Source: Streptomyces violascens (GTDB lineage: Bacteria; Actinomycetota; Actinomycetes; Streptomycetales; Streptomycetaceae). Taken from it: 64,000 nucleotides of DNA. Positions 39,548 to 48,791 of the stretch are shown in pieces (within the stretch, counting starts at the first letter, position 1; every line of letters starts with the position of its first letter). The position numbers were made by a program, and so were the translations under genes. The stretch spans positions 1 through 64,000 of the forward strand of contig NZ_BMUA01000001.1 in NCBI RefSeq assembly GCF_014649955.1. Reading direction: 5' to 3'. The notes beneath the pieces are model-generated. The model was not told the origin of the DNA. It saw nothing but the letters and a program-made list of their open reading frames with translations, and searched no databases.

Positions 39548-39994
39548 ATGCCTATGTGTGACTACTTCTGGGCTCCGCATGACGACGCAGCTGTCGGCGT
39601 TCTCGATCAGCCTGGTGGACCCGACGCTTCAGGGTTCGACGTGGTTCCCCTCAAGGGGATGGATCCGAGCGTGACGATGGCCTCCCTCGAAGCGATCCTC
39701 ACCGGCTGCACCTATGACGAGGCATCGGCGCGTCCTCGCGCGGGCCACCTCCTCTCGTCTCCCGATCACGAGAACGCGTTCATCACCAGCCTGTCCGACA
39801 CCCTCCAGGAGGCCCTGGTGTCCGCCTCGCACGACGGTTTGGCCGACGCTGCTGCTGCGTGGGCTGAGACGGTTGAGCTTCAGGCGCACGGGATCACCGA
39901 TGACACCGCTCGCGAGGTGTTGGTCCTGCTGTCCGGGCTGGCAGACCGTGCCAGTTCTGGGCGTCGACGCCTGTACTGCTGGTGGGCCCTGTAA
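39548..39994 (+). CDS. Hypothetical protein paired with colicin-type immunity protein
   Basis: A 148-residue protein with PMCDYFWAPHDDAAVGVLDQ, GFDVVPLKGMDPSVTMASLE and a RRLYCWWAL end, typical of a conserved streptomycete family of unknown function. It is acidic and has no signal peptide. The next gene, an immunity homologue, starts 5 nt after its stop, so this may also be an immunity-type protein. Earlier starts lack support; ATG 39548 (or 39554) is preferred. Confidence 0.6.
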   Translation: MPMCDYFWAPHDDAAVGVLDQPGGPDASGFDVVPLKGMDPSVTMASLEAILTGCTYDEASARPRAGHLLSSPDHENAFITSLSDTLQEALVSASHDGLADAAAAWAETVELQAHGITDDTAREVLVLLSGLADRASSGRRRLYCWWAL

Positions 39995-39999
39995 GCGAG

Positions 40000-40227
40000 A
40001 TGAGCATGATGGGATTGAGCAGGGCAGAGGCCGTTGCTCTCGTGCAGCGGATCATGGATGCGGACTTCGACTCGGAGGCGGAGGTCGACGGCTGGCTGGA
40101 GACGCTGGACCGAGTCGCCTGCCCAACCGGACATGTCAGTGACCTGATCTTCTGGCCGCCGGGGCAGGACCTCTCGGCCGACGAGGTGATCGACAAGGCC
40201 TTGGCGTATCGGCCGATCTCCTTGTGA
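40000..40227 (+). CDS. Colicin/pyocin-type immunity protein
   Basis: A 75-residue protein: LSRAEAVALVQRIMDADFDS, then CPTGHVSDLIFWPPGQDLSA and a final helix. The E-x(A)LV-x-x-IMxAD-x-x-SE...(H)P-x-G-x-SDLI(Y/F)(Y/W)P pattern is that of the colicin E/pyocin S DNase immunity family (PF01320), where SDLIYYP forms the toxin-binding helix. It would bind and block a nuclease-type toxin. No cognate toxin with an HNH domain is seen in the window, so it is an orphan. GTG 39982 is a possible earlier start. Confidence 0.7.
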   Translation: MSMMGLSRAEAVALVQRIMDADFDSEAEVDGWLETLDRVACPTGHVSDLIFWPPGQDLSADEVIDKALAYRPISL

Positions 40228-40269
40228 GACCAGCGGTTGGCTCTGCGCGCGAGGGCCAAGGCTCTCAGG

Positions 40270-41126
40270 CGGCGACTTCGTCCCCGTGAGCGACGATCGG
40301 GGTTGCGGGGACGACCGCAACGGGCGGGTTTCCTGGTGAGAAGGCGGGTCATGAGGGTGATTGCGGACCAGTTGATGAGGGCTTCGCTGTGTTGGGGCAG
40401 GCGTTCGTAATCGCGGACCAGACGGCGCGAGTGCATCCACCAGCTGATCGTCCGCTCGACTCGCCACCTCCTTGACAGCACCGTGAACCCCTTCTGTCCC
40501 TTCAGCTTGGAGACGACCTTCACGGTGAGGTGCAGGAAGGACTTCGCCCAGTCGATAAGCGTGCCTCCGTAGGCCGAGTCGCCCCAGGTCATGGTGAGTT
40601 GGGGGTGCATGAGGCGGAGGCGGAAGAGGAAGTCGCGGGCCGGAACGCTGTCGTGAGGACTGGCAGGGGTGACCATGACGGCCAGCAGAAGCCCCGGCTG
40701 TCGACCGCGACGTGGCGCTTGCGCCCGTTGATCAGTTTCCCGCCGTCGAAACCGCGGCTGGCTTTGGCAACGGTCTCGGCGGCCTTGACCGATCGTGAAT
40801 CGAGGATCGCGGTCACCGCGCGCGGGCTGCGGCCCGCGCGGGCGCGGACACGGTGCCTGAGCTGGTCCCGGATTCGGGCGACTGCCCCGGAGGCGGCCCA
40901 CCGCTGGTCGAAGCCGTAGATCGTGCGCCAGGGCGGGAAGTCGGTCGGCATCGCCCGCCACTTGATCCCGTTGTCAACCAGATAGCGGATCCCGTCGACG
41001 ACCTCCCGCCTCGGGTGTTTCTCCGGCCGAGCCGCGTCCAGTGTCGTGGGCGGCCGGCGGCAGCAGCGGTTCCACGAGGGACCATTCGGCGTCGGTGGTG
41101 CCGGAGGGGTAGCGGCGTCGGCGCAT
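40270..41126 (-). pseudogene. IS5-family transposase, frameshifted
   Basis: From ATG 41126: MRRRRYPSGTTDAEWSLVEP, then a frame change, REVVDGIRYLVDNGIKWRAM, ILDSRSVKAAETV and INGRKRHVAVDSRG, a second frame change, LLLAVMVTPASPHDSVPARD, TWGDSAYGG and FTVLSRRWRVERTISWWM. The DDE motif positions (DSRSV; DSAYGG; VERT) are all present once two indels (near 41035 and 40690) are repaired. The stop is also lost, so the frame runs on antisense to the immunity gene. Confidence 0.75.
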
Positions 41127-41230
41127 GGCTAGGGGTGCCGGGCCCGGCCGGGCAGAGTGTGGGCGGCCGCCGCGCCGGTCCCGGTGGGCTCCTTCGTCGC
41201 CTTCCAGCAGGGCGGCCGCCTCGGGGCAGG

Positions 41231-41653
41231 GCTACTCGTACTGGTCGAGCAGGTCGAGGTTGGACTCGATCGCGTTGAGCTGGGTGAGCGTGTACTGGGC
41301 CCAGCGGCTCTTGGGGAACATCGTCAGGTGCGGAGCGAGGACCCCGGTGATCAGAAGGCGGACCTCATGGAGTTTTTTCCCCGCAGACGTGAGCGTTCCC
41401 ACCGCTCCAGCTCGTCCTCCTCGCCGGCGAAGTGGTAGTCGTACGCCCAGGTCCAGATCAGCGGGGGCCAGCCCTCGCCTGCGGCCCGCTCGCGGGCCCG
41501 CCGCGGGCCCCGGCGGGCCTGGCTGCCGGTCAGCTGGGTGGCCAGCAGCAACTGCGGGAGGAACAGACCGGCCGGACGGGCCTCAAACAGCACCCGCACG
41601 ATCCGGTCCGCAGACTTGTCCGGCGTCAGTCGCTTCGCCCGACGCCGTTGCAC
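41231..41653 (-). pseudogene. RacP-like protein, frame disrupted
   Basis: From GTG 41653: QRRRAKRLTPDKSADRIVRV, then EARPAGLFLPQLLLATQLTG and PPLIWTWAYDYHFAGEEDEL, as in streptomycete RacP proteins. A break near 41351 is followed in another frame by VLAPHLTMFPKSRWAQYTLT and QLNAIESNLDLLDQYE-stop. It lies 2 nt after the DUF6192-type gene, an order seen on actinomycete plasmids and integrated elements. Confidence 0.55.
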
Positions 41654-41655
41654 GG

Positions 41656-42270
41656 CTACTGCCCTCGCAGCAGCCGTACCAATGCCTCGTCCGCGTCGAC
41701 TTCCCCGGTGTCGACCGCCGTTTCGATCCACTCGCAGGTGGCCTTCACCTTGTCGACGTTCTTGTGAACGATCGCCTGCTCGTCCGAAGACAAGGTGCGA
41801 TCCCGCAGCCGGGGAACGATCCGCCCGGAGGCCGCGACGAACGCCTGGCAGGCCCCGACCAGATCGAGGAACTCGATCGCCCGCTCCAAGCGCCTCACCG
41901 CAGGAGCCGCCGGCGACTGGTCACGGAAGGCTTCCCCAGCCTCCTCGATCCGCTTCATCTGAGCCTGATTGGCCAGGTGCCGAGCGGTGCCATCGACCAT
42001 GGCCCGCGCAGCGACCTCCGGACGGCGCAGCAGATCGGTGGCCACCTGTGCGGCCACCGCATCGTCGACGACCAGGTCATGGACGGCCTCGACCTTCTCC
42101 TGGGGGCTGCGGGGGTGGCTGACCTGCCAACCAACTCTCCGCTTGGCCGCATCTTGGGTCCACACGTGCCGCCCCCATCGTTCGTGCAGCGGCGGATTCT
42201 TGATCACCTCGAACCGGTCTTCCAGACCAGCCAGGATGCGATGGATGTCGTGAGCAAGTCCACTGGGTCG
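41656..42270 (-). pseudogene. DUF6192-type protein, N-terminally truncated
   Basis: The surviving part reads RFEVIKNPPLHERWGRHVWT, KRRVGWQVSHPRSPQEKVEA, VATDLLRRPEVAARAMVDGT, LERAIEFLDLVGACQAFVAA and ends IETAVDTGEVDADEALVRLL. These segments are characteristic of the DUF6192 family associated with RacP on mobile elements. Upstream of about residue 110 of the open frame the sequence becomes unrelated. Role unknown; replication or transfer control is only a guess. Confidence 0.6.
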
Positions 42271-42578
42271 AGCTCCATCCAGTACGAGGGGCCTACAAGG
42301 TCTATCTGCACGCCGCTTTCGACTGCGAACCCCTGACCGGCGACCTGGATTCACTGCCACCGCTGTTCGACAGCGACGAAGAGGACTTCGGCCGCCTCCT
42401 GGCAACCACGAACGATCCCATCGCCGCCCTGGATGCTGCCGAGAGCCAAACGGGAGCAGTTCGCAACCGCTGGATAACCCAGTCCATGGCAGGCGACGAG
42501 TACCACGACTACGTAGTTGCCGGCCGCTCAGCCAACACTCCTGACGGCCAACCATGGCCGACACCGCAGACTTCCTGA
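42250..42578 (+). pseudogene. C-terminal scrap of an unidentified protein
   Basis: The plus strand reads QVHWVELHPVRGAYKVYLHA, AFDCEPLTGDLDSLPPLFDS, then NRWITQSMAGDEYHDYVVAG and a stop at 42578. It has a convincing protein-like composition, but no start and no recognised family. It abuts the truncated DUF6192 gene head to head. Confidence 0.4.
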
Positions 42579-42922
42579 CCTCGGACTTCACGGAACTCCG
42601 GCAAGAGCCAAAATCGCGGATCCCCATCAACTTGGAGGACCGGCAGTCATGCGGCTCTGGTTGGGAAGCGCGGTGGCGGCGTACGGCTTGTCAGGACGTG
42701 CGGCTCGCGCCGAAGGGGGGCTCCTCCGGTGTGCCCCAATGCGGATGAGCCAGATTGTTTCCTGGCAAACCGTAAGTAATGGTAAAGAAAAGTCCGGATT
42801 GCAACTAAGCCCGCAGTGAAGCGAGATGCCCTCCTGCTGGAACGTGATTTTGACCATGGCGTCGATTGGTCTGGACCTGATGGGGTGACACCGACATTGC
42901 CCCACACAGGAAGAGCACAGGG

Positions 42923-45223
42923 TTGAGATTCAGACCTCTCACGAAGACGAATCTGCGCCTGGCGATAGGTACGACCCTTGCGGTCGTCCTCGGATCAGGC
43001 GTCGCCTCCGCCGTCACCTACACCCCAGGTGCGGAGTTGACGGCACAAGCAGCTGCGAACCAGCGGCCCAACTCCGGCACGAACCCTGAAGCCGGGCCTC
43101 CATTCGCCAAGAAGAACGGTGTGTGGGAGGTCAATACGACCGGCCCCACACTACGCAACACCGTCACCGACCCGGACGGCGACAAGAGCAACCTCACCTT
43201 CGAGGTGTGGACTACGGATGCCGCCGGAAAACCGAAGAGCCGAGTCAAGCTGACCGATGACAACCAGTACGGCGTCCTCGTCTCTGATTTCGTAGCCTCC
43301 GGCAAGGCCGCGCAAGTCACGGTCCCCGCAGGAAGGTTGACGAACGGTGTGACGTACGCGTTCCACACCTCCGCCTATGACGGCAAGCTGTACGAGACCG
43401 ATTGGTCGCCGTGGACCACGTTCAAGGTCAGCGTCCCCGCCCCGGCCAAGCCCGCGAAGCCGACGAGCTTGGCGAACAACGGCAAACCAGGGGAGTTCAC
43501 CGTCGCTCTGCCCTCCGGGCACACGGCGAAGTGGGTGGAGTGGCAGCTCGATGCGGCCGCGTGGAAGCGGGTCGACGCCGCCGGCAAGACATCAGTGACC
43601 ATCGACACTGGACTCCGGGCAGCCGCGCCTACCGCGCCGGCCGCACCCGCCGCGAACAATCACACGCTCAACGTGCGTACCGCCAACGACGATGGCGCCT
43701 CTGACGCTGTGTCCGTGGCGTTCACCGGCAATGGAACCGGCAACGGCGACGGGGACCACGCAGTGGACCTCACCCTGCCGGATCCGGTCTCCACCGCGCC
43801 AAACCCGGATCAGACCAAGCAGGTCGTCACGGGTAAGATCACCCGGCCGCTCGGGGCACCCGCATCCAGCAGCCCGCGGTTCGCGGCTCCTGCTGCCAAG
43901 GAGCAGTGTGGACCGGTCGACAAGGACGGCGGTCAGGCGTGCTTCGGCGCGCCCGTGAAGTTCGAGGACCTGCCTGCCGAGGTCCAGGCCAAGGCGAAAG
44001 AGCAGGCCAAGGCGAAGCAGCAGCGGCCCCAGGCTCCGGCTGCGGGTTCCCCGGGGATGACCGACTGGTGCGCGACGAACACCTCCGGCGCGTTCGCCAC
44101 CCGCACCGTCGAGTGTGAGACCAAGCAGCTTCCCGTCGTCTACCGCGTGGACGGCGAGCCGATCGCGACCGCGTACTTCACGATGACGCGCGAGATATCC
44201 CTGGACAATTCAGGGAAGAGCTTCATCCATCGCCTGAACATCCATCCGATCCTGATCGCGCCGACCTTCCGCGCCATCGAAATGGTCATGGCCAACCGCA
44301 CCTGCGTGGGAAGCACCGCAGCCCAGTGCAAGGACCCGGGCAAGGCCGAGCTGTCGGACTGGGACGGGAAGGCCATCTGGCAGTCCCCCACGGACACGCA
44401 CGACGCCAACCTGACCACGACGTACACGTGGGACAACTCGACCAGCGGCGCGGAGTACGACCTCCGGACGGACTTCATGATCAAGGGCATCCTGATCGCA
44501 GGGAACACGCCCGGCCCGACCCTCATGACCGACTTCCGTTGGGCGATGTCCGACCCCTCGGACCTGGAAGAGATCCGCTGCGACACCAAGGGCACCGGGG
44601 CCACGGTGAGCGGCTGCGTGTTCAAGAACGTCGCTCCGAGCTACACGTTCAACGCCGCCAAGTTCCCGCAGGCCGCCGCGCACGCGTGGCTGCTGCAGGA
44701 GAAGCTGCCCAACACCATGGGCGTCAAGACCCGTGACACGCCTCTGTACTACCTGCCCGGCGGAAAGCGCGCCGACGGCAAGAACAACCGCGACGTCATC
44801 TGCGACGTGGCGAGCTGGGCCAGCACCTACGGTGACGCCAGCGCCATGGATGGAGCCGGGGACAAGCCCAACTGTGACGAGTTCGCGTTCAACGCCACCT
44901 ACAACAGTGGCGGCATGCCCAAGGCGGAAGGGGGCCTGAACGAGGTCTCCTCCGGCAGCCAGTGCGTGCAGACCTTCACCAAGAAGGCAAGCGACGGGGC
45001 CGTGCACCTGTACAACATCGACGGACAGGCGCCCACCTGGCGGGAGGTCTGCGGCCGCTCCGCGATCTCCGGGAAGCACAACAGCGGGTCCATGGGTGGA
45101 TTCTCCGGGTTCGCCAAGAACATGCGACTGATGGACAAGGACCCGTACTGGCTGGAGACCGGCATGTCCGGGCAGTGCACGACGGACGCCAAGTCATTCA
45201 AGTGCAGCCTGCGCGCCAACTAG
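42923..45223 (+). CDS. Large secreted NucA/NucB-type nuclease-like protein
   Basis: A 766-residue exported protein with TTG start (GGAAGAG upstream) and signal peptide (LAIGTTLAVVLGSGVASA). Residues 40-290 hold Ig/fibronectin-like modules (TLRNTVTDPDGDKSNLTFEV; FHTSAYDGKLYETDWSPW). A Cys-rich central domain follows. The C-terminus carries NCDEFAFNATYNSGG, with GSQCVQTF and later DPYWLE, the DNase NucA/NucB signature whose Asp/Glu and Asn bind metal. RDVICDVASW also fits. It probably cleaves extracellular DNA or acts as a secreted nuclease effector. A strong terminator follows. No dedicated immunity gene is obvious. Confidence 0.75.
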   Translation: MRFRPLTKTNLRLAIGTTLAVVLGSGVASAVTYTPGAELTAQAAANQRPNSGTNPEAGPPFAKKNGVWEVNTTGPTLRNTVTDPDGDKSNLTFEVWTTDAAGKPKSRVKLTDDNQYGVLVSDFVASGKAAQVTVPAGRLTNGVTYAFHTSAYDGKLYETDWSPWTTFKVSVPAPAKPAKPTSLANNGKPGEFTVALPSGHTAKWVEWQLDAAAWKRVDAAGKTSVTIDTGLRAAAPTAPAAPAANNHTLNVRTANDDGASDAVSVAFTGNGTGNGDGDHAVDLTLPDPVSTAPNPDQTKQVVTGKITRPLGAPASSSPRFAAPAAKEQCGPVDKDGGQACFGAPVKFEDLPAEVQAKAKEQAKAKQQRPQAPAAGSPGMTDWCATNTSGAFATRTVECETKQLPVVYRVDGEPIATAYFTMTREISLDNSGKSFIHRLNIHPILIAPTFRAIEMVMANRTCVGSTAAQCKDPGKAELSDWDGKAIWQSPTDTHDANLTTTYTWDNSTSGAEYDLRTDFMIKGILIAGNTPGPTLMTDFRWAMSDPSDLEEIRCDTKGTGATVSGCVFKNVAPSYTFNAAKFPQAAAHAWLLQEKLPNTMGVKTRDTPLYYLPGGKRADGKNNRDVICDVASWASTYGDASAMDGAGDKPNCDEFAFNATYNSGGMPKAEGGLNEVSSGSQCVQTFTKKASDGAVHLYNIDGQAPTWREVCGRSAISGKHNSGSMGGFSGFAKNMRLMDKDPYWLETGMSGQCTTDAKSFKCSLRAN

Positions 45224-45281
45224 CGACCCTCCCGGCCGGACCAGTTGGTGAACCGCCAACTGCAGCCGTGACATGACATAC

Positions 45282-45317
45282 GTGTGGGTGGCACACCGTC
45301 CGGTGTGCCACCCACAC
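45282..45317. terminator. Perfect 17-bp bidirectional hairpin
   Basis: GTGTGGGTGGCACACCG (45282-45298) and CGGTGTGCCACCCACAC (45301-45317) pair fully across a 2-nt centre, between two convergent genes. It should stop both transcripts. Confidence 0.85.
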
Positions 45318-45321
45318 TCTT

Positions 45322-45975
45322 CTACTGAGTCGGGTCCGGCAGACCGGCGGCAGGCAGCAGCCCCGCCTCGATCTCCGGGCGCGGCAGCCGGAGGCCCAGG
45401 TGCTCTCCAACCGTGCCAAAGACACGGGGAAGCAGGTCCTCGCCGTGCCACACCACACCGGCCCTGCCCAGCGCCTCATCCAGCGCGGCGACCTTGCCTG
45501 TCGGATCGTCGCGCCCGGGGTAGTCCAGCAAGCTCTCCTCGCCGATCCCCATGCTCCACACCTCCCCGTCGCCCGGCGAATACAGGAGTTTGGCCGGAGC
45601 CTGATGGCGGTTCAGCGTCACGCACACCAGCTCCTCGCCCCGGCGTGGCATCGCGTCCCCAACCTCTTCGATCCAGTCGAGGTACCACGTGGCGCACAAG
45701 AAGTCCTCCAGCAGGAACGTCCACTCCCCGCTGGTGCCGAACATGCACTGCCAGTCCTTGTACTCCTGCGGTGACCACTGTGCAGCGATGTCCTTGTACG
45801 GCACCCCCCGCTCCAGCACGTCCCGGTCCGCTCCCATACGTACAAGGAATTCGATCGGGTCTGCGCCGCGAATCGCGGTAAGAGAGATGCTGCCGCGCAT
45901 CCCGGACACCCCGCCCCTGGAGTCATCGGCGTGGTGCCCGATCCATGCCAGACCGTGATCCGTGTGTTCTGTCAT
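45322..45975 (-). CDS. DUF6461-family protein
   Basis: A 217-residue soluble acidic protein: LTAIRGADPIEFLVRMGADR, GTSGEWTFLLEDFLCATWYL, RGEELVCVTLNRHQAPAKLL and YSPGDGEVWSMGIGEESLLD. This order matches the actinobacterial DUF6461 family, found singly or beside polymorphic toxins and possibly immunity-like. I use ATG 45975; ATG 45984 is equally possible. It is convergent with the NucA/NucB-like gene, separated by the hairpin. Confidence 0.75.
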   Translation of the reverse strand: MTEHTDHGLAWIGHHADDSRGGVSGMRGSISLTAIRGADPIEFLVRMGADRDVLERGVPYKDIAAQWSPQEYKDWQCMFGTSGEWTFLLEDFLCATWYLDWIEEVGDAMPRRGEELVCVTLNRHQAPAKLLYSPGDGEVWSMGIGEESLLDYPGRDDPTGKVAALDEALGRAGVVWHGEDLLPRVFGTVGEHLGLRLPRPEIEAGLLPAAGLPDPTQ

Positions 45976-46004
45976 GGCGGCCACGGTAAAACATCACGGC
46001 CTCC

Positions 46005-46410
46005 GTGATCGAGGTGTCGCGAAGACCGATGCGATCCACCGGGGAGGCCGTGGACGTCGATCTGGTGGCGGTCTGTGATGTCTGTCTGGGCGAGATCGCC
46101 GATGGCGGCGGCGTGCTCGAGGTGGACACCGCTGCGGCCGACCGGGTTTGCGCACCTGGCAGGCGAGGGCCGGTACGGACCCGCAGGCTCTGTTCCGTCT
46201 GACGCCCGGAGCAGGGCCGGTGCCGTGGGCGGTCCGCGACCACACCTGAGGCACGGGAACGGCCTTCGCCCACACCATCGCGGTGGAGCGCATCCGGTCA
46301 TGGACGGGCCTGCTGGAGTGGAACGAGTACTTGGCGGACAGGGCGTTCCTGGCGGCGACCAACTGGGTGGATCTCCTGGACCGGGCGCTGCTCCCGGTCG
46401 TGCTCCCCGG
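46005..46410 (+). pseudogene. Conserved CDVC-motif mobile-element protein, frameshifted
   Basis: The plus strand reads VDLVAVCDVCLGEIADGGGV and LEVDTAAADRV, then in another frame LFRLTPGAGPVPWAVRDHT, then in a third IAVERIRSWTGLLEWNEYLA and DRAFLAATNWVDLLDRALLP. Together this matches streptomycete proteins with an N-terminal CxxC(x)-x-x-I knuckle found in integrated elements. At least two indels are needed, so it is broken. Confidence 0.5.
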
Positions 46411-47975
46411 CGTTTTTCGTCGCGCCGTCGGCCTCTTGGGCGTATGTGTTGGCGTTCTTGGAGGCTTCTTCCGCCGACCTGGCGTACTTTTCGGCGGAGT
46501 CGGCGAGCTTGCCGGCGTCGGTGGCATCCTGCTCCGCCTGGTTTGCCGTGCCTTGGGCGACGACGGCCTCCTTCTCGGCGAGGTCGGCGGCGCCGGGGGA
46601 GGCGGAGGCGTGCTGGTCGGCTGCGGTGCCACGGGCGCGGGCCGCTTCGGCCTCGGCCTGGTTGGCGCTCTGGGGGCGAGTTTGGCGTCGGCCTGGGCGT
46701 CGGCCTCGTTGGCCCGTGCCGCTGCTGCTCTGGCCTTGGCTCCATCTTCTGCCGCCTGCGCGGCGGACTTCATGGCCGCCGCGGTCGAGCGGGCCGCGTC
46801 GGCCGAGGATCGTGCCGCGTCCGCGGCAGCCTTGAACGCCGGGGCCACTTCAGCGTTGGCCCGCTTGGCAGCAGCGTCCGCCGCTTTTGCGGCCTTGACC
46901 GCCTCGGCCGCCTTCGCCGCGGCGGAGGCAACCTACTCCTGCCCCATCTCCAAGGCGTCCTTGGCCACCAGAGCGGCGAAGTCCGCGTCGATGTCCTTGC
47001 CGGAGAACGGCGCGATCAGCGTGATGGCCGTGTTGGCGGGGTCTGCGATGCCGGCCGCGGTGGTGCGGGAGGCGTTCGCGGCCTGGACGGCGATACCGGA
47101 CTGGAGCCTGGCCATAGCGGCCTCACGGACCGCGCCTTCAGCTTCTGCCTTGGTGCGGTTGGCCGCATGCAGAGCGTTGTTGGCCTCAATGGCGGCAAGG
47201 CCGGACAGGCGGGCGGACTCGTGCGCGGCCATGCCCGCGCGGGGCTTCCTGCAAGGTGGCTTCAGCTGCGCTCGAGTTGGCGCGCTGTGCCGCAGCATGG
47301 GTCTTGGCGGCTTCCGCTTCAGCCTTGTTCGCTGCCGCGTTGGCGGCCGAGGCCTTGCTCGCCGCTTCGTTGGCACGGGCCGCATGCGCGGTGGCCTCCG
47401 CTGCTGCTGCCCGTGCCTGAGCTGCCGCTCCTGCGGCCTCGGTGGCCGCGGACCGGGCTCGTACTGCCGCACCGCTTGCCGTGTTGGCGGCGCCGCGGGC
47501 TTGATTGGCCGCCGTCTTGGCGGTGTTGGCCTCCGCCCGCGCCGACTCCGCCGCGGTCTGTGCCGCAGCGGCGTCCGCGGTGCCGCGGACCTTGGCAGCG
47601 ATCGCCTCGGTGGCCTTGGCCCGGGCCTCCTTCGCGTCGTGTTCCTGCTCGGCCTTGAACGCGCTGTTGCGGGCGTTGGTCTCCTCGCCGCGGGCGTTTT
47701 CGTCCGCCTTGGAGGTGATGCCTTCCTGCTCGGCGGCGTGCGCCCGTGCTTCGGCCGCGGTGGCGCCGGCCGCTTGAGCCTCGGCCCGTGCTGCCGACGC
47801 CGTGCGGGCCTTGGCCTCCGCACGCGCCCGCGCGGCTGCCGCGTTGTTCCGCTCCGTCTCGGCACGGGCCCGCGCCTGGGCGGCGAGGTTGCGCTCGCGT
47901 TCGGCTAAGATCGGGATCCGGTCCCAGACGGACCGCATCCGCTCCTCGGCGTCCCGATCGACGAGGCTGCGGCGG
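46411..47975 (-). pseudogene. ALF-type Ala-rich coiled-coil protein, broken
   Basis: The minus strand codes a long Ala/Glu/Arg coiled coil: IPILAERERNLAAQARARAE, NTAKTAANQARGAANTASGA, then SGLAAIEANNALHAANRTKA, ALVAKDALEMGQE-stop-VASAAAKAA and EQDATDAGKLADSAEKYARS. These are typical of large streptomycete ALF-repeat proteins that carry C-terminal toxin domains. Breaks are an extra C near 47241, an in-frame TAG near 46935 (CAG expected) and two extra C near 46672. Both ends are lost: plus-strand scraps adjoin each side, so no toxin domain remains. Confidence 0.6.
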
Positions 47976-47984
47976 GGGGCAGGT

Positions 47985-48180
47985 CCCGGACGGTGAGGCC
48001 CCGCCGACTGCACCGGTGCCCGCTCCGCGTCCCTCGGCCGATCCCGCCACCGTGGCTGACGGCGGGCAGAACACCGCCGGAGCGAGCACCAGTGCAGACG
48101 CTGCTCCGCTCCCGACCGGACCCGAAGAGCCCTCACCCGAGAAGAAGGTGGGGGCGGGCCAGGGGGGAGTGACGCACTAG
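47985..48180 (+). pseudogene. Pro/Ala-rich C-terminal scrap
   Basis: The plus strand reads APVPAPRPSADPATVADGGQ, then SADAAPLPTGPEEPSPEKKV and stops at 48180. It is a disordered tail with no start, cut where the coiled-coil scrap begins. It directly precedes the 48198 gene and may be the tail of a lost plasmid or element gene. Confidence 0.4.
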
Positions 48181-48197
48181 GTGAGCAGGCTCCGGCG

Positions 48198-48566
48198 TTG
48201 ACGGTCGTCGACCGGTATTTCCTCGCCTGTGAGGCCTACGTCGAGGAGTACGGCCAGGAGTCCACCGCGCCGCAGTTGTCCGACCACCTGGCAGCGCGGG
48301 GCATCCTGAACCGGAACGGCTCACCCGTTGCGCCGGCCACGCTGCGCCGCTACCTGCTGGAGTTCCGTATCTACACCGTGTGGGCCAAACAGCACGAGAC
48401 CCAAGCCGATCCCGCCGTCTCCGCGGTGCTGGGGGAACTCGCCCGGCGCGGAGTCACCGGCCAGTACAACCGGCCCCTGGAAGCGGCGACCGTGGAGGAG
48501 TTCCTCGCCAACTTCCGCCGCCGCTACCAGGTGTTCTCACTCGACATGAGCAACTCCACCCCTTGA
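48198..48566 (+). CDS. Mobile-element-associated helix-turn-helix-like protein
   Basis: A 122-residue protein with TVVDRYFLACEAYVEEYGQE, SDHLAARGILNRNGSPVAPA, TLRRYLLEFRIYTVWAKQ and VTGQYNRPLEAATVEEFLAN. The central segment looks like a helix-turn-helix (LSDHLAARG...SPATLRRY). Similar proteins accompany streptomycete integrative elements and plasmids. The TTG start is weak. It is followed by TGCGCA repeats and gene 48792, and could bind those repeats; this is inference. Confidence 0.55.
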   Translation: MTVVDRYFLACEAYVEEYGQESTAPQLSDHLAARGILNRNGSPVAPATLRRYLLEFRIYTVWAKQHETQADPAVSAVLGELARRGVTGQYNRPLEAATVEEFLANFRRRYQVFSLDMSNSTP

Positions 48567-48589
48567 CCAGGCGATCGGGCCACTGCGTA

Positions 48590-48760
48590 CAACGGTGCGC
48601 ATCCCGCGACGGGTGCTACTGCGCATGCTGCGCGCTGTGTGACCGGTGAACTGCGCACCCAGGGACCGGTGCGCACCCTAGGGTGAAGGCAGCCGGTCGG
48701 CGGTGTCCCCCCGTCCTCGCCGACCGGCCCTCAGAGGCGGTGCGCGCAGCACTGGCCGGA
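48590..48760. repeat. TGCGCA repeat cluster, left part
   Basis: TGCGCA or its GTGCGC/TGCGCG variants recur at about 48594, 48619, 48626, 48653, 48670 and 48741 in non-coding DNA between 48566 and 48792. Spacing is irregular. Confidence 0.5.
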
Positions 48761-48791
48761 GCGGGGGACAGGGGGGGAGGGAACCGACGTG

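Noticed and set aside
46283..47908. 541-codon plus-strand Ala/Leu-rich frame resembling a membrane protein
   Set aside because: It is the antisense of the Ala-rich coiled coil; only its first 40 or so residues match a real plus-strand family scrap.
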